Shown in pieces: positions 1 through 13,671 of a stretch of DNA of 64,000 nucleotides (positions are counted from its first letter, which is position 1; every line of letters begins with the position of its first letter). The position numbers and the translations under genes were made by a program. The stretch covers positions 546,673-610,672 of the forward strand of contig NMRA01000020.1 in NCBI GenBank assembly GCA_002633005.1, in the 5' to 3' direction. This DNA is from Phoronis australis. Lineage: Eukaryota; Phoronida; Phoronidae. The notes under the pieces were generated by a model. It searched no databases and was not told the DNA's origin. It was given only the letters and a program-made list of their open reading frames with translations.

Positions 1-176
1 CCTGCGCCGCCTTCGGCGGCTGGGCTGAGGCCCGCCTAAGTGCTACGCTGGAGCCTGCCTGAGCCGCCTTCGGCGGCTGGGCTGAGGCCCGCCTAAGTGC
101 TACGCTGGAGCCTGCCTGCGCCGCCTTCGGCGGCTGGGCTGAGGCCCGCCTAAGTGCTACGCTGGGTTCATGGAGG
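1..176. repeat. GC-rich 57-bp minisatellite, about three copies
   Basis: Three tandem copies with a period of 57 bp begin at 6, 63 and 120. Each starts with a perfect hairpin, GCCGCCTTCGGCGGC, followed by a GC-rich segment ending near GTGCTACGCTGG. The array runs off the left edge, so its full length is unknown. The GC content contrasts sharply with the AT-rich DNA to the right. No coding potential is seen. Confidence 0.9.
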
Positions 177-1935
177 TACATTAGTGCTCATTTCTTCTGA
201 CGAATATCCTGGTCGCAAAATTTTCTTAAACCTCTTAAAGATGTCATTGCATGCTCCCAACTGCGCTAATGTATTACAGGAACTAAACAACAATGCCTTT
301 TGAATATCGACAAAGTGCAACTGTATTCACTAACACCTTGTAAACGTGAAAACAAAAAAATTCTGCAAATAGGTGACCTTCGCACTAATGACATACCTCG
401 AGGGCTCAAATGGCACGTAACGATACTCACTGAATATGGCGGATCATTTTAGCTACAAAACTTGTTCTTAAAAACATAAGACAATTTTCAACCAACTTCA
501 TATGTACAAAGTTTCTCAGTAATTTGGCCTACCAATCACAGAGATAAGGAATTACTCACAAATTCAGATATACATGACCTCCTTTCTACAAGTGCCTTGC
601 TAATGTACAGGCAACTTTGCCTTTTTTGAATTCCAGGTGATAGCTACAATTACTGCTATATGTGTAAAGCATCGGAAAGTTATGCACACTTCAGCCTGTG
701 TTAAGTCCAATTTGAGGACGCTGCTGGAAGTTGCATAATGCAACAACAAATATAAGAGTGTTTTCATTGTTTCCTTTCAGACCTACAATCTTCTTCAAAT
801 TTGTGTATTCTCATTTAAAGCCTTGTGGCAGGATTTTCACACCAGGCATCCAGGGTACTACATTTCTCCACTACAGTTGAAGGGTAGTGCTGTTGAAACT
901 TTTTATAGCCAATACAAGTACATATCAAGTAGAAAGCTGACATCAGTAAATTTTCCACATGCCCGGTACTGACAAAGAGACTGCAGAGAGAGGTCAGAGG
1001 TATTGTTGCAACCCATGAGATTCCACTCAGGAAAAAGCAAGAAAAAAGGCTGAGGGACACAACAATGTACTGATTCACAAGACATAGTCACAGTAGTAAC
1101 ATGCCTACCAGTGCTCTGAATATGATAAGACTGCTACAAGTATATTACTAGTGCCATTTTTGGTTCGAATAGCACCTCTCAGTGAGCAAATATACATGTA
1201 CGGTGTACTTTGCGTTATGTTGATTGATTTTGTAGTTGTTGTTCTTCTTCTTGTATGTACGGAACATCTCTCTAATACAATCATGCAGCCAGTACGTGTA
1301 AACCCCAATCAGGTGAGGATGGGGTGGGAGTCCAGAGGTACGACTTATTAAACTGGGGCCGGGAAAAAGATTCCGTCTATACTTGCGACACTGGTGCTTT
1401 CAGCTGGTAGTGGCTGCTGTACTAGCAGAGGACACGGTGACGAAGCCAGAGGACTCGCGGTGCATATACAAAAAGTAGCATTGCACACTGCACTGCGTTG
1501 CAAATCAGTGCCATGTTTACTCCTCAAGTCCAATTGTGGTAGCACCATATGATATGGCCGAATAAATTTTCTGTGAACTGTCACGCAGAGCATGACCTCA
1601 CTCAGTACGCGAAACACTGCATCGGCCTCGCTCTTCGCCACCCGTTTCCTGACGATTCGATCCGCTTTACTTCATGGAAGAGGCGGGACAACTCCTCAAA
1701 TATTACTTCACTAAACGGAGCCGAGACAAACGTGTTTCACAGAAGTTTCCTTGCTGGATAAAATCCGTCACAATGAAATTCTTTTGTCATAAACTCCAGT
1801 TATAACTATGTCATTTCGATGTAACAACTGACGAGAATCTCGAAAACTCCCATTTACAGCATGCAAATTTGATATGCTAATGAGGGAGGACTTGATTACT
1901 GCTCCATGCATACATCGACGGAAAAGCTTAAATAC
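177..1935. other. Intergenic, no recognisable gene
   Basis: Only short unconserved open frames occur on both strands. None has a recognisable domain or a convincing exon structure. I see no RNA gene or clear repeat in this stretch. Confidence 0.5.
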
Positions 1936-1937
1936 CC

Positions 1938-2052
1938 GTGACTGTTGTACTTCAACTTGGAATCCTGCTTAATCTCAAAAATAAGCGGAAGTGAGTGTTG
2001 CGTGAACTTGGAATTCCAAGATCAAGCAAGTGATCTTGAGATTAAGCAAACT
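1938..2052 (+). repeat. CTTGGAAT element, copy 1
   Basis: This block begins with ACTGTTGTACTTCAACTTGG and ends with CAAGTGATCTTGAGATTAAG. It contains a short palindrome, CTTGGAATTCCAAG. The same end sequences occur in inverted orientation at about 8847-8940, so both are copies of one dispersed element. Confidence 0.6.
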
Positions 2053-2399
2053 GCCAAATCCCGTACGTGGACTTGGAATCTTGCATGAACTTGGAATTGA
2101 GCGGCTGCCTGGCACACAATCACAGAACAAGGTGGTTGGGCTGAAATCGTTACTGAACCGGTAGGATACGGAGAGAAAAGATTTCGAAAAAATCGAGTTT
2201 TAAAAAGCTTCTGTGGCCTGGTCATAAATACTGGTTAGTACCGAGGGACTGGAATAAAAAATCATTTAAGGACTGTATTGTGATTACATGTCCCTCAGTA
2301 ATGCACCGGGCATTCACGGTCATAGCCCTACGGCTACGGTGGTCATTTGAGTCGTATTATTTCTGTGTTGCTGCCAATTCCTATATTAAAATAAAGCTG

Positions 2400-3600
2400 G
2401 ATGTTTGAAACTAGTGCCTGCTTGGCGTTTGATCAAGGGGGTGAAATAAACATTCTCTAACTGGCTGCAATACATTTTAAATGTTTTTTCTATTACCTTT
2501 AGAGCTTGCTTAAACTTGGAATAATTCAATTTTTTCCCAAACCTTCTCTTAATGATTACAATACAATGTAAATTAATGCATTTTCTATTACTTTCGAAAC
2601 ACCTATGAATGCATTCGCAATTGTACCCAATTCCAAGTTTAAGCAAGGGCGTGGCTCGCTTCAACTTGAAATAACTCAATTTCTGCTTCACAAAAACTGA
2701 CGTGGTGAACCAAACATTCTCTGACTGGTTGCAATACATTTTAAATGCTTTTTTCTATTACCTTTAGAATACTTCTGAGCGCATTCGCAGTTTTTTAACC
2801 CCGTAAATTCAACGTTTAAGCGAGTGAACCAAACATTCGGTAACTGGTTGCAAGACATTCTAAAGGCATTTTCTAATAATTTTGGAACACTTCTGAGCGC
2901 ATTCGCAGTTTTTTCTACCCAATTCCAAGTTTAAGCAAGGGCGTGGCTTGCTTAAGCTTGGAATAATTCAGTTTCTGCTTACAAAAAATCACGTGGTTAA
3001 CCAAACATTCTTTCACCGGCTCCAATACATGGAAAATGCATTTTCTATTACTTTTGAAACACCCCTGAATGCATTTTTGTACCCAATTCCAAGTTTAAGC
3101 AAGCCACGCTCTGGCTTAAACTTGGAACAATTCAATTTCTTCTTTACAAAAATTTGTGTGGTGTAGCAAATATTCTCTGACCGGTTACAGTATGTCATAA
3201 ATGCATTTTTATTACCTTTGGAAAACTTGAATGCCTTATCAATTGTTTCTAACCAATTCCAAGTTTAAGCAAGCCACGCCCTCGCTTAAACTTGGAATGA
3301 TTGTTTATTAGCTTTACAAAGTCACTTGGTGAACCAAACATTTTCTGGCTGTTTAAAATATGTTGTAAGCACAGCTTTTTCCTTATCTTGAGACTTTATT
3401 GAACACGTTAACTATTATTTTCTTCCGAATTCCACGTTTAAGGAGGCTGTTCTATTTTCGCTTTACAAACCCTATGTTGTGAAGTAAGCATTCCCTGAAA
3501 GATTACAAGACATTATGAATAAATTTTTCTATCCCTGTAAATTATTGGCGATTAATTTTTACCCAATGCCAAGTTTAAAAGATGACTGTAGTAAAAATAA
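2400..3600. repeat. Degenerate satellite-like array, unit about 150-175 bp
   Basis: A diverged unit recurs with the landmark phrase (A)CCAAACATTCTCTGAC at about 2446, 2711, 2830, 3003, 3166, 3336 and 3487. Each unit continues into GGTTGCAATACATTTTAAATG and a T-rich stretch. Most units carry an inverted pair, CCAAGTTTAAGC and GCTTAAACTTGG, separated by a CACGCCC-like spacer, so single units can form a stem. A further diverged unit lies at about 4072-4150, beyond an unrelated 400-bp interruption. Spacing is irregular, so this is an old array or repeated insertions. Confidence 0.7.
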
Positions 3601-3876
3601 TGCAGCAGTAAACCGGTTCTAACTTACACATAAAACTCACATTTGCCCGAGTTGCGCTCCAAACAAAACTGACGCACATTTTATTGTAAAAACACTAATG
3701 CTGACAGCAGTCTCTGATTGGCTGATATGTCAGTGGTTGACAGGGCATCGACTGCTTATCACATATTTCTGCTCCATATTGCGGCATTGAGTGGATAGAG
3801 TTTACATTGCGTTTTATAATTGTATCACCGATTCTTATTATTTACTGTTTGCCAGTGTAGTAAAAAATTCTCCATA

Positions 3877-3990
3877 ATGCCTTTTTGTATTGCACCTAGT
3901 TGTTCAAACTCTGCGAAAAAGGTGACGTCCAAGAGGACGGACACAGGGTACCATCCGTTGCCCTTGCCTTGCTACAAAGCTGTATGCTAA
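3877..3990 (+). pseudogene. Truncated THAP-like zinc-finger N-terminus
   Basis: The 37-codon frame starts MPFCIAPSCSNSAKK and has GYHPLPLP near residue 24. This resembles the start of a THAP DNA-binding domain: Met-Pro, a C-x4-C pair, then the aromatic-His-Pro-Leu-Pro segment. The frame stops right after this, and no nearby in-frame piece supplies the Trp and C-x2-H half. It lies inside the interrupted satellite array and outside the TTAA-flanked element to its right, so it is probably a separate transposon remnant. The family call rests on the motif alone. Confidence 0.35.
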
Positions 3991-4239
3991 ATTAATTCAG
4001 AACAAAATACTGTTCCTTTTAATAAGCAAACTAGGAATCAATGTCTTTTCATTTCACAAAAAAACTAAGTGGTGAAGCAAGCTTTCTCTCGCAGATTACA
4101 ATAAACTTTAAACGCAATTCCTGTTCTTGAGACAACTCTAACACATCAACAATCGTCTTCTACATAATTTAAAATTTAACCAGTACTTAAAACAGTGCGG
4201 GGTTTCACATTTTCAATTGTATAAAAAATTTGAATACCT

Positions 4240-5895
4240 TTAAAGGAGAATGCCACCCGATTTAATTAGTCTTTTTACCGCCTTGATCGGTCTATATCCA
4301 CATCGCCTCTCATACGGTCGACCTCACCTTGCCGAGTGGTGTCGCGTTAACCTGTGAGGAAAGTGAGAAGCGACGTCAATGGTTCGTCTGCAGAGTGAAT
4401 GCCGCTATATTGCGATGCATCGGTTCCCGCTTGTCCGAACTATGAAGCTGCGAAGAAAGCGGTTATATCGTTTTTTCGACTTTCTCGAGAGCCCGAAAAG
4501 CTTAGGAAGTGGCTCGCGGTTGTGAAGAATGAAAGCTACGCTGTTAATAGCAAGTATGAGACCGTAAAACATCGCCGTGTGTGTGGCCGGCATTTCTACG
4601 ACAGTATGGTGATTTCTCTGACAAATTCCGGCTTACCAAAGAACTATCCATACGTTCTGTTGCCTATGAATGTTCACAGCGCCTCTCTAGTATTTATTGA
4701 TCAGTGTATTCCGGTTCGAATTTAACTGATAGCCTGTGAAACCTAACGATCGGACCCGTGAAGTCTTCGTCGGATGAGCTCCTGACTAAGTCGGGATTGG
4801 CGCCGTGAAGACGTTTATTATTCTGCGTTCTGTTTCAAAATGAATTATTCTCATCCAAAAATGATCCTACTTCCAATGCTTATATGAAACTGAAACAAAG
4901 TCTGTCTCATTCTATACAATTTGTAATGCCTTGGAGTGCTCGTGAGTGCAAATGTTTTGAGAAGCCAGCAATGAATAAACCACTGCTTTTGATGCCGGCA
5001 ACAAAGGTAATTGACCGGGCACCGAGGCCGTGTGAGCGCATGCTAATTCAGTGTTTGTTGACAGAAAGCTGTCGTGAAACAATTACTCGATTTTATATGC
5101 TATTTTCACATGTTATGGGAATCTTTATTTAGAAATACAAATACGTTATTCAAATCATTGTTACTGTACAACCTTTGCCCTGACGGTCTTTGGAAGGGGA
5201 ACCTGACTTCGCGGCCCCCAACAAGTAGATTTTCTGTTTCGTGGCTAATTCACATAAATAATTACGTGGACATTATCTCTTTGACTCACTATTATAGTCT
5301 TTTCGTGACTGGAGGTTTAGTTTCCAACTCAAGCTGGTTTATGTCGTGCCAGTCCCGGCGGTCGCGACGCGCCTGATTGGGCTCCGAGCCACTGGCCGGG
5401 ATAACGAGCGTTTTGTGTGTTTGGAACTAAAAAAATCACAAGTATAAACAACACAGATCTAGGTTCTCTTGTCTGTATTTCACGGAGAATACTTCGAATT
5501 TATCTCCGAACAGAACCCTGCTACGAAGCTTGGTAAATTGTCCTGCCGAACTTTGTAGGCTACAGTGTGTCCAAATACCAGTAAATTCGACGTAACAGAG
5601 AAATAAAACAACACGTTTTTATAAGAACTGGGTGTATTTTTAAAGGTTTTATATCGAAGTTTGATGATTTATTGGTGTTAAACGATGACTTCAAGCGATA
5701 AGCTAACACCACTAATCCGTGTTGTGAACTGCTGAACAGACTGCGTGTGAAACCAATTACGTCATTTGATAATTTCAACACCTCCGTCTGCCGTCAGGTG
5801 TCAGGTAACGAATCCGAACCTGCTGTTATCGAGTAGAACTTCTCGATCTAAATTGATACAAAGTAGGTTGTTCTTTGGGTGGCATTCTCCTTTAA
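4240..5895 (+). mobile_element. TTAA-flanked DNA transposon, Kolobok/T2-like, non-autonomous
   Basis: TTAA at 4240-4243 is followed by AGGAGAATGCCACCC (4244-4258). The exact inverse, GGGTGGCATTCTCCT (5877-5891), is followed by TTAA (5892-5895). This gives perfect 15-bp terminal inverted repeats inside a TTAA target duplication, spanning 1.66 kb. TTAA duplications occur in the piggyBac and Kolobok superfamilies. The TTAAAGG-purine-purine terminus matches the T2-type MITEs placed in Kolobok, a group that includes THAP-domain proteins. The only plausible coding piece inside is the THAP-like ORF at 4399; I see no transposase core. The element is inserted beside a satellite unit. The boundaries are directly visible; the superfamily name is inference. 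Confidence 0.75.
4399..4725 (+). CDS. THAP-like domain protein, single exon, inside the transposon
   Basis: This 108-residue ORF starts MPLYC. It has C5 and C12 as the first metal-ligand pair, ISFFRLS at 23-29, KLRKWL with the conserved Trp at 38, and VCGRHF at 61-66 giving the C-x2-H pair. Order and spacing fit a THAP zinc-dependent DNA-binding domain, though the first pair is spaced wider than usual (C-x6-C). The AVPTIF-type ending of canonical THAP domains is missing, so the protein may be degenerate. It would be expected to bind DNA, possibly the element's own ends, but that is inference. It could also be a host-derived THAP fragment carried by the element. Confidence 0.4.
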   Translation: MPLYCDASVPACPNYEAAKKAVISFFRLSREPEKLRKWLAVVKNESYAVNSKYETVKHRRVCGRHFYDSMVISLTNSGLPKNYPYVLLPMNVHSASLVFIDQCIPVRI

Positions 5896-6514
5896 TGAGA
5901 CACTTTCATAGACAAAAATTAAATCCTCGAGTTGAGCCCGTTCTTTTTGGAAAGCTCAGGGGGTCACGGAAAACATGTTCTCTATGTTAGTGCAGGTGGA
6001 CCGTAGTCTCTCACTGGAGATGATGTACATGTATGTTACGTCAACGAAAATGGTTTATAGTTTTTAAAGATATTTAAAAATAAGAATGTGACTTTGCTTT
6101 AACAATATCTGCATGGACAGGCCTAAGTTTTTATTTTTCCCAAAATACCACCAAATTTAATACAACATAAAACATACTGTGTAAAGGTACAGAGGCTGGC
6201 ATACAGTATTTTTCAAACTAAACAACACAATGTCGTAATTTGACAAGGTTAACAAAATATTTGTTTCTATTCCAATAGAATCCAATCCAATTCTAGCTAA
6301 ATCTCAACAAAAACAACTTATTGCGCAAGACCAGTCACAAACAAAAAATTAAGGACTAGACACAATGTCGAATTTCAACTCTGACAAAAGTTCGACTACG
6401 TAAACTGACAAATTATTCTGGTAAGAAGTTTATCCAAATTTGGCAGTCTTGGAGACTTCTGTTGAAGTCTGTCAGGCTTGTTGGCATCGGGTGATATATA
6501 GTTACATCTAAAAT

Positions 6515-6590
6515 GCTCTCTGTCCCCACCAAGGTTTGAACCCAGGACTTTCTGCTCACCCGTTAGCCAACACCTGATGTGATCAACATA
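6515..6590 (-). repeat. tRNA-derived SINE-like element
   Basis: On the minus strand there is an A-box-like TTGGCTAACGGGTGAGCAG (6552-6570), followed by an exact B-box-like GGTTCAAACC (6533-6542). These are the two internal RNA polymerase III promoter elements in tRNA order. There is no complete cloverleaf, so this is a SINE head or tRNA pseudogene rather than a functional tRNA. Confidence 0.45.
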
Positions 6591-6859
6591 TGGTGTATGT
6601 GAACAAATGTCTAAACTTGGTAAAGCGGAAAACATATCTTGCAAATGGCTGATAGGATTCCAATAAAAACTTTCAGATCTTGTACTTTATGCACTGTTCC
6701 CCATCAGGCTTTTAGAGATTGTCTTTTGACTGATCTGCTTTGGCATGGGAGGGCTAGCTAAAACTGGGACTTTCAGTAATTTCATGAAAAACGCAAACAT
6801 TGATTAAAACGAAAAGGGTTACTAAAAACAGAATCGACATTTTTCAGATTCCATCTTGA

Positions 6860-6980
6860 ACATTTATATAAAAAGAAAATTGGTCCAATATTTTGTTATG
6901 AATGTATTCCTTTTTCCGGAATTTTATTATAAATATGGTCAAGGGACCCAATTAATGGCAGATTGATATATAAAGTCATT
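6860..6980 (+). repeat. Dispersed repeat, CCCAATTAATGGCAGATTG family
   Basis: The block shares the ordered phrases CATTTATATMAAAAGAAA, TTGTKRTGAATGTAT and CCCAATTAATGGCAGATTG with 10438-10560. The last phrase recurs in inverted orientation at about 31896 and 21110. It appears to be one end of a dispersed repeat family in this genome. Confidence 0.45.
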
Positions 6981-8846
6981 ATATACAGACTCTCTACTTT
7001 CATGAATTAAAGTAGTGTTTTAGAAAGTTAAATTCCAACGTTTGTAGATATTTGTCAGTAAGGTGCATGACCTTATGTCCTGTCATTAAATTTTAGGTTA
7101 CTCATGTTGTTTCATTACATGACAACTGATACTTCTGTCCTCTGATTTTCTGGAACAGTTTGATAATTTTGACCCACCACCCTGTGGAATAACACTTTTC
7201 ATTTACGCCACCAGGATGTCACGCAACTAGCAAGGTGACCAATCAGATACCATAAAAATCATAAACCCTGACAACAGTATGCAGACAATGTCAGTACATC
7301 AAAGTTAGCATTAAAGAAGCATCAGTGACCATTTAATAAAAGAAATATAGACTGATCTATCAGGCAGATTAGGCTACGTAGACATGAGAGGGACATATGC
7401 TTCATTTAAGGTGATTCATTGGCAAGCAGCTTCAAATGCTGTAACAGCAATGAAATGGGGTCCTCCAACTTTGGCTAATCTGTTGACCTACAGACAGGGC
7501 ACAGTAGCACGAATGGTTATCACCGATTCTGTGTAAGCGCTAAAGATGTTCACTAACATGTGCTGTCAATGAGACCAGTTGTGTGTCCCTGATTTAGTAG
7601 CTTAAACGTGCTGCGTTAGTTGAAGGGGATTGTTCCTCTCAGTTATCCGTGACTTTCTGGAAGACTAAATACAACCTATAAATGAAAGCGTTGGTGGAAC
7701 AAACACGTTCCTGATAGAAGACAACCTTTAATGACAATGACAACTGCATAAAAAAGCAGAAAATTACCTAACTTGCATAACGAAAAACCAATATTAACAC
7801 AACTTAGATATGTCATTACCTCTGTATGCTCCCGCTCACTCACATGGAAACATTTGTATCAAACATTACTGTATGCCACCATGTTTCAGTCCAGTTGTTA
7901 AATGTTATCAACTGTATTTAGAGATGTCGACAACCTACAAAAGACGCATATGCATATGTTACCTCACTCAGTCTAACATGGTTGCTTTTCAAACAGCGAA
8001 TGCTGGGCACTGAGTGGTTTGTAAGCTATTGTGTCAAAGCAAGTGGTATGAACAGTATTATTTCACTGGGCCACTTTTGCCTGTCTTTTCATACGTTTGC
8101 GTATTGTTATTGGGGGTCTGTACTGAGCAGAGAAAGGCAAAAATATCGTAGGCCAGAAAAGTCTAATCATCTCTATGAGAACATTCAAAACCTGTCAACA
8201 GAACTTAGAGAGTTGTGTTCTGTAACTTTTGTCCTATTGCCATCAATATTTAGACCTGATGACATCACACAGCATACCAATGAAAAACTAATATTCATTA
8301 AATTGCACGTTTAAAAATGAAATGAGTATTTCCCCTTTATTTGCCAAAAATAACACTTTTACTCAACAAGCGTTATCTGAACTTCTTCCTTAATCAGATA
8401 AGAAAGAATTGCAGATCCCTGCTGGCAACGATTGACGATGTCATGATAAGTGAGATATAAATGAAAACACTTCCACCACTTTACGAGCAAATTGCGAGCT
8501 CCAAGCACTGGCGTATACACGGCGTGGGGTGGCAGGTACAACGGGGCATGACAAACTGTTCAATGCAAAACACCTCTCGGTACGGTACATTCATTGTATC
8601 CTAGCTCGATCTTAATCCTTTTCATTGCAAAGGCGGTCCCAGCCTCCCAGATTGCCAGTCATTTCAGCCCCTCGGTCACAAACCCAACCATCCCAGTCAA
8701 ACCACCTTTGGAAACAATTACCAAGACCAGAATAACATACAAAATGGGCAATAAAAATAATTCAAACAGAAACAATAACTCACGACAAACGAATTCATGT
8801 CCACCACTCGAAATTTTAGTTAACAGTTGCACACTAGATGTCGCAA

Positions 8847-8940
8847 GTCACTTGCTTAATCTCAAGATCACTTGCGTGAACTTGGAATAGAAATGTATTC
8901 CAAGTTCACTCATAGTGATTCCAAGTTGAAGTACAACAGT
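8847..8940 (-). repeat. CTTGGAAT element, copy 2 (inverted)
   Basis: Read on the minus strand this block starts ACTGTTGTACTTCAACTTGG and ends CAAGTGATCTTGAGATTAAG, the same ends as 1938-2052. The interior carries several CTTGGAAT/ATTCCAAG inverted pairs. The two copies face each other across about 6.8 kb. Confidence 0.6.
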
Positions 8941-9092
8941 TCTTCTATAATATTTTATATTTCTGACACCCTGAAGATACATTGTGAAAAATAGGAACAA
9001 ATTCGGTTGATCAATTGATGGGAAATTACTTGTCAAAAAGTGGTTCACTTGATTTTGACATCTGATGTATGGACATATATACATACGGCATA

Positions 9093-9202
9093 CCCACACG
9101 CACACGCGCATGCACTCGCGCGGATATACACGCGCGCGCACACACACACACGCGCACACACACACACACACACACGCGTGCGCACACACACACACATACA
9201 TA
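9093..9202. repeat. CA/CG microsatellite
   Basis: About 110 bp of alternating purine-pyrimidine sequence, mainly (CA)n interrupted by CGCG blocks and CGTGCG. It is a simple sequence repeat. The cysteine/valine-rich open frames across it are artefacts of the repeat. Confidence 0.95.
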
Positions 9203-10041
9203 TTTGTAGTTGACGATACTCCTTAGGGCACACCTTAATTGGAGCCCAAAATGTTGCCGAGGCTTGCCATGCATCATGAAAGCACTGACTCATAAGTAAG
9301 CCAGTGTCGCAGGATGCGGTTTAACAGCGGCCGTGTGGACTAAACTACAATAGCTGAGGTCTACAACTTTTTAATCAGCCTATAATACACCTACAGAGCC
9401 AATCTGGAAAAATCTGGAGATTCAGCGAAATGAAGAAAAATTCATACGTTACTTTCGTCATTTTAAAAGTTTTAGCTAATTTTAAAGAGCTTGGCTCCTA
9501 AAATTAACAAATCTAAGAATGGCGTTTGCGTTAGGCCTCAAAACGTTGAACGCACGTTTCAGTCAAAATGCACCGTCAAATGATGAATTATTAATTTGTA
9601 TACACCTATGCCGTAACATGCGCGTATTGAGGTTCACCCCCGTTATTACGGGCCGGGCCTGGGTCAGGCAGTCGTCTTCATGCAAAAAGAAAAAAAACAG
9701 CAAGGTGTTTTTAAACCACTTATGAGTGAAGCTTCACTTTTCGTCACAAAACGGTAATTACTGACGTGTATACAATTAAATTTTCTAACTAGTATTTTAA
9801 ATGAAAAGTACTAATGATGAAAAAATACTCAAAACACACACGATTGAAGATGTGTTAGTTTACAAGGAAAATCCACCGGCGCCTAGGCGCTTGAACAAGA
9901 AGTTTTTGAAAAATAAAACCTCATTTCGGATAGCGGCGCATGAGTCTAAAATACGGGAATACACAATGATCCCGGCACTTGGGTCACCGGCCAGACTCGT
10001 CTTGGGCTTACAATGAATAACAATTCGATATGTTTGATTTT
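9203..10041. other. Intergenic, no recognisable gene
   Basis: Two open frames of about 70 codons on the plus strand (9519 and 9801) show no recognisable domain. No conserved exon or RNA gene is visible. Confidence 0.4.
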
Positions 10042-10047
10042 TTTATT
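10042..10047 (-). terminator. Poly(A) signal of cathepsin gene A
   Basis: AATAAA on the minus strand, about 48 bp downstream of the gene A stop codon. Confidence 0.6.
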
Positions 10048-10094
10048 TTCCTAGCAATTTGACATTTGATACAGTTCAATTACAATCTTTTCAA

Positions 10095-13614
<3,520 letters not shown>

Positions 13615-13660
13615 CGTGTAGTTATAGTTCGCCGTCATCCAAATTCGTCAGGTTATGATG

Positions 13661-13671
13661 TTTTTATATAG
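13661..13671 (-). promoter_or_regulatory. TATA box of cathepsin gene A
   Basis: CTATATAAAAA on the minus strand, starting about 57 bp upstream of the chosen ATG. This places the likely transcription start near 13640. Confidence 0.6.

Larger units (their letters stand above)
5896..8840. other. Intergenic, no recognisable gene
   Basis: Apart from a tRNA-derived SINE-like piece near 6515-6590 and a dispersed repeat near 6860-6980, this stretch shows only short unrecognised open frames. No splice-linked conserved exons were found. Confidence 0.5.

Noticed and set aside
8848-9293. Cysteine/valine-rich minus-strand frames
   Set aside because: They are translations of the CA/CG microsatellite.
13615-13638. 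Upstream in-frame ATG in cathepsin copy A
   Set aside because: It lies only about 30 bp from the TATA box, at the expected transcription start, and is absent from copy B; the ATG at 13614 is preferred.
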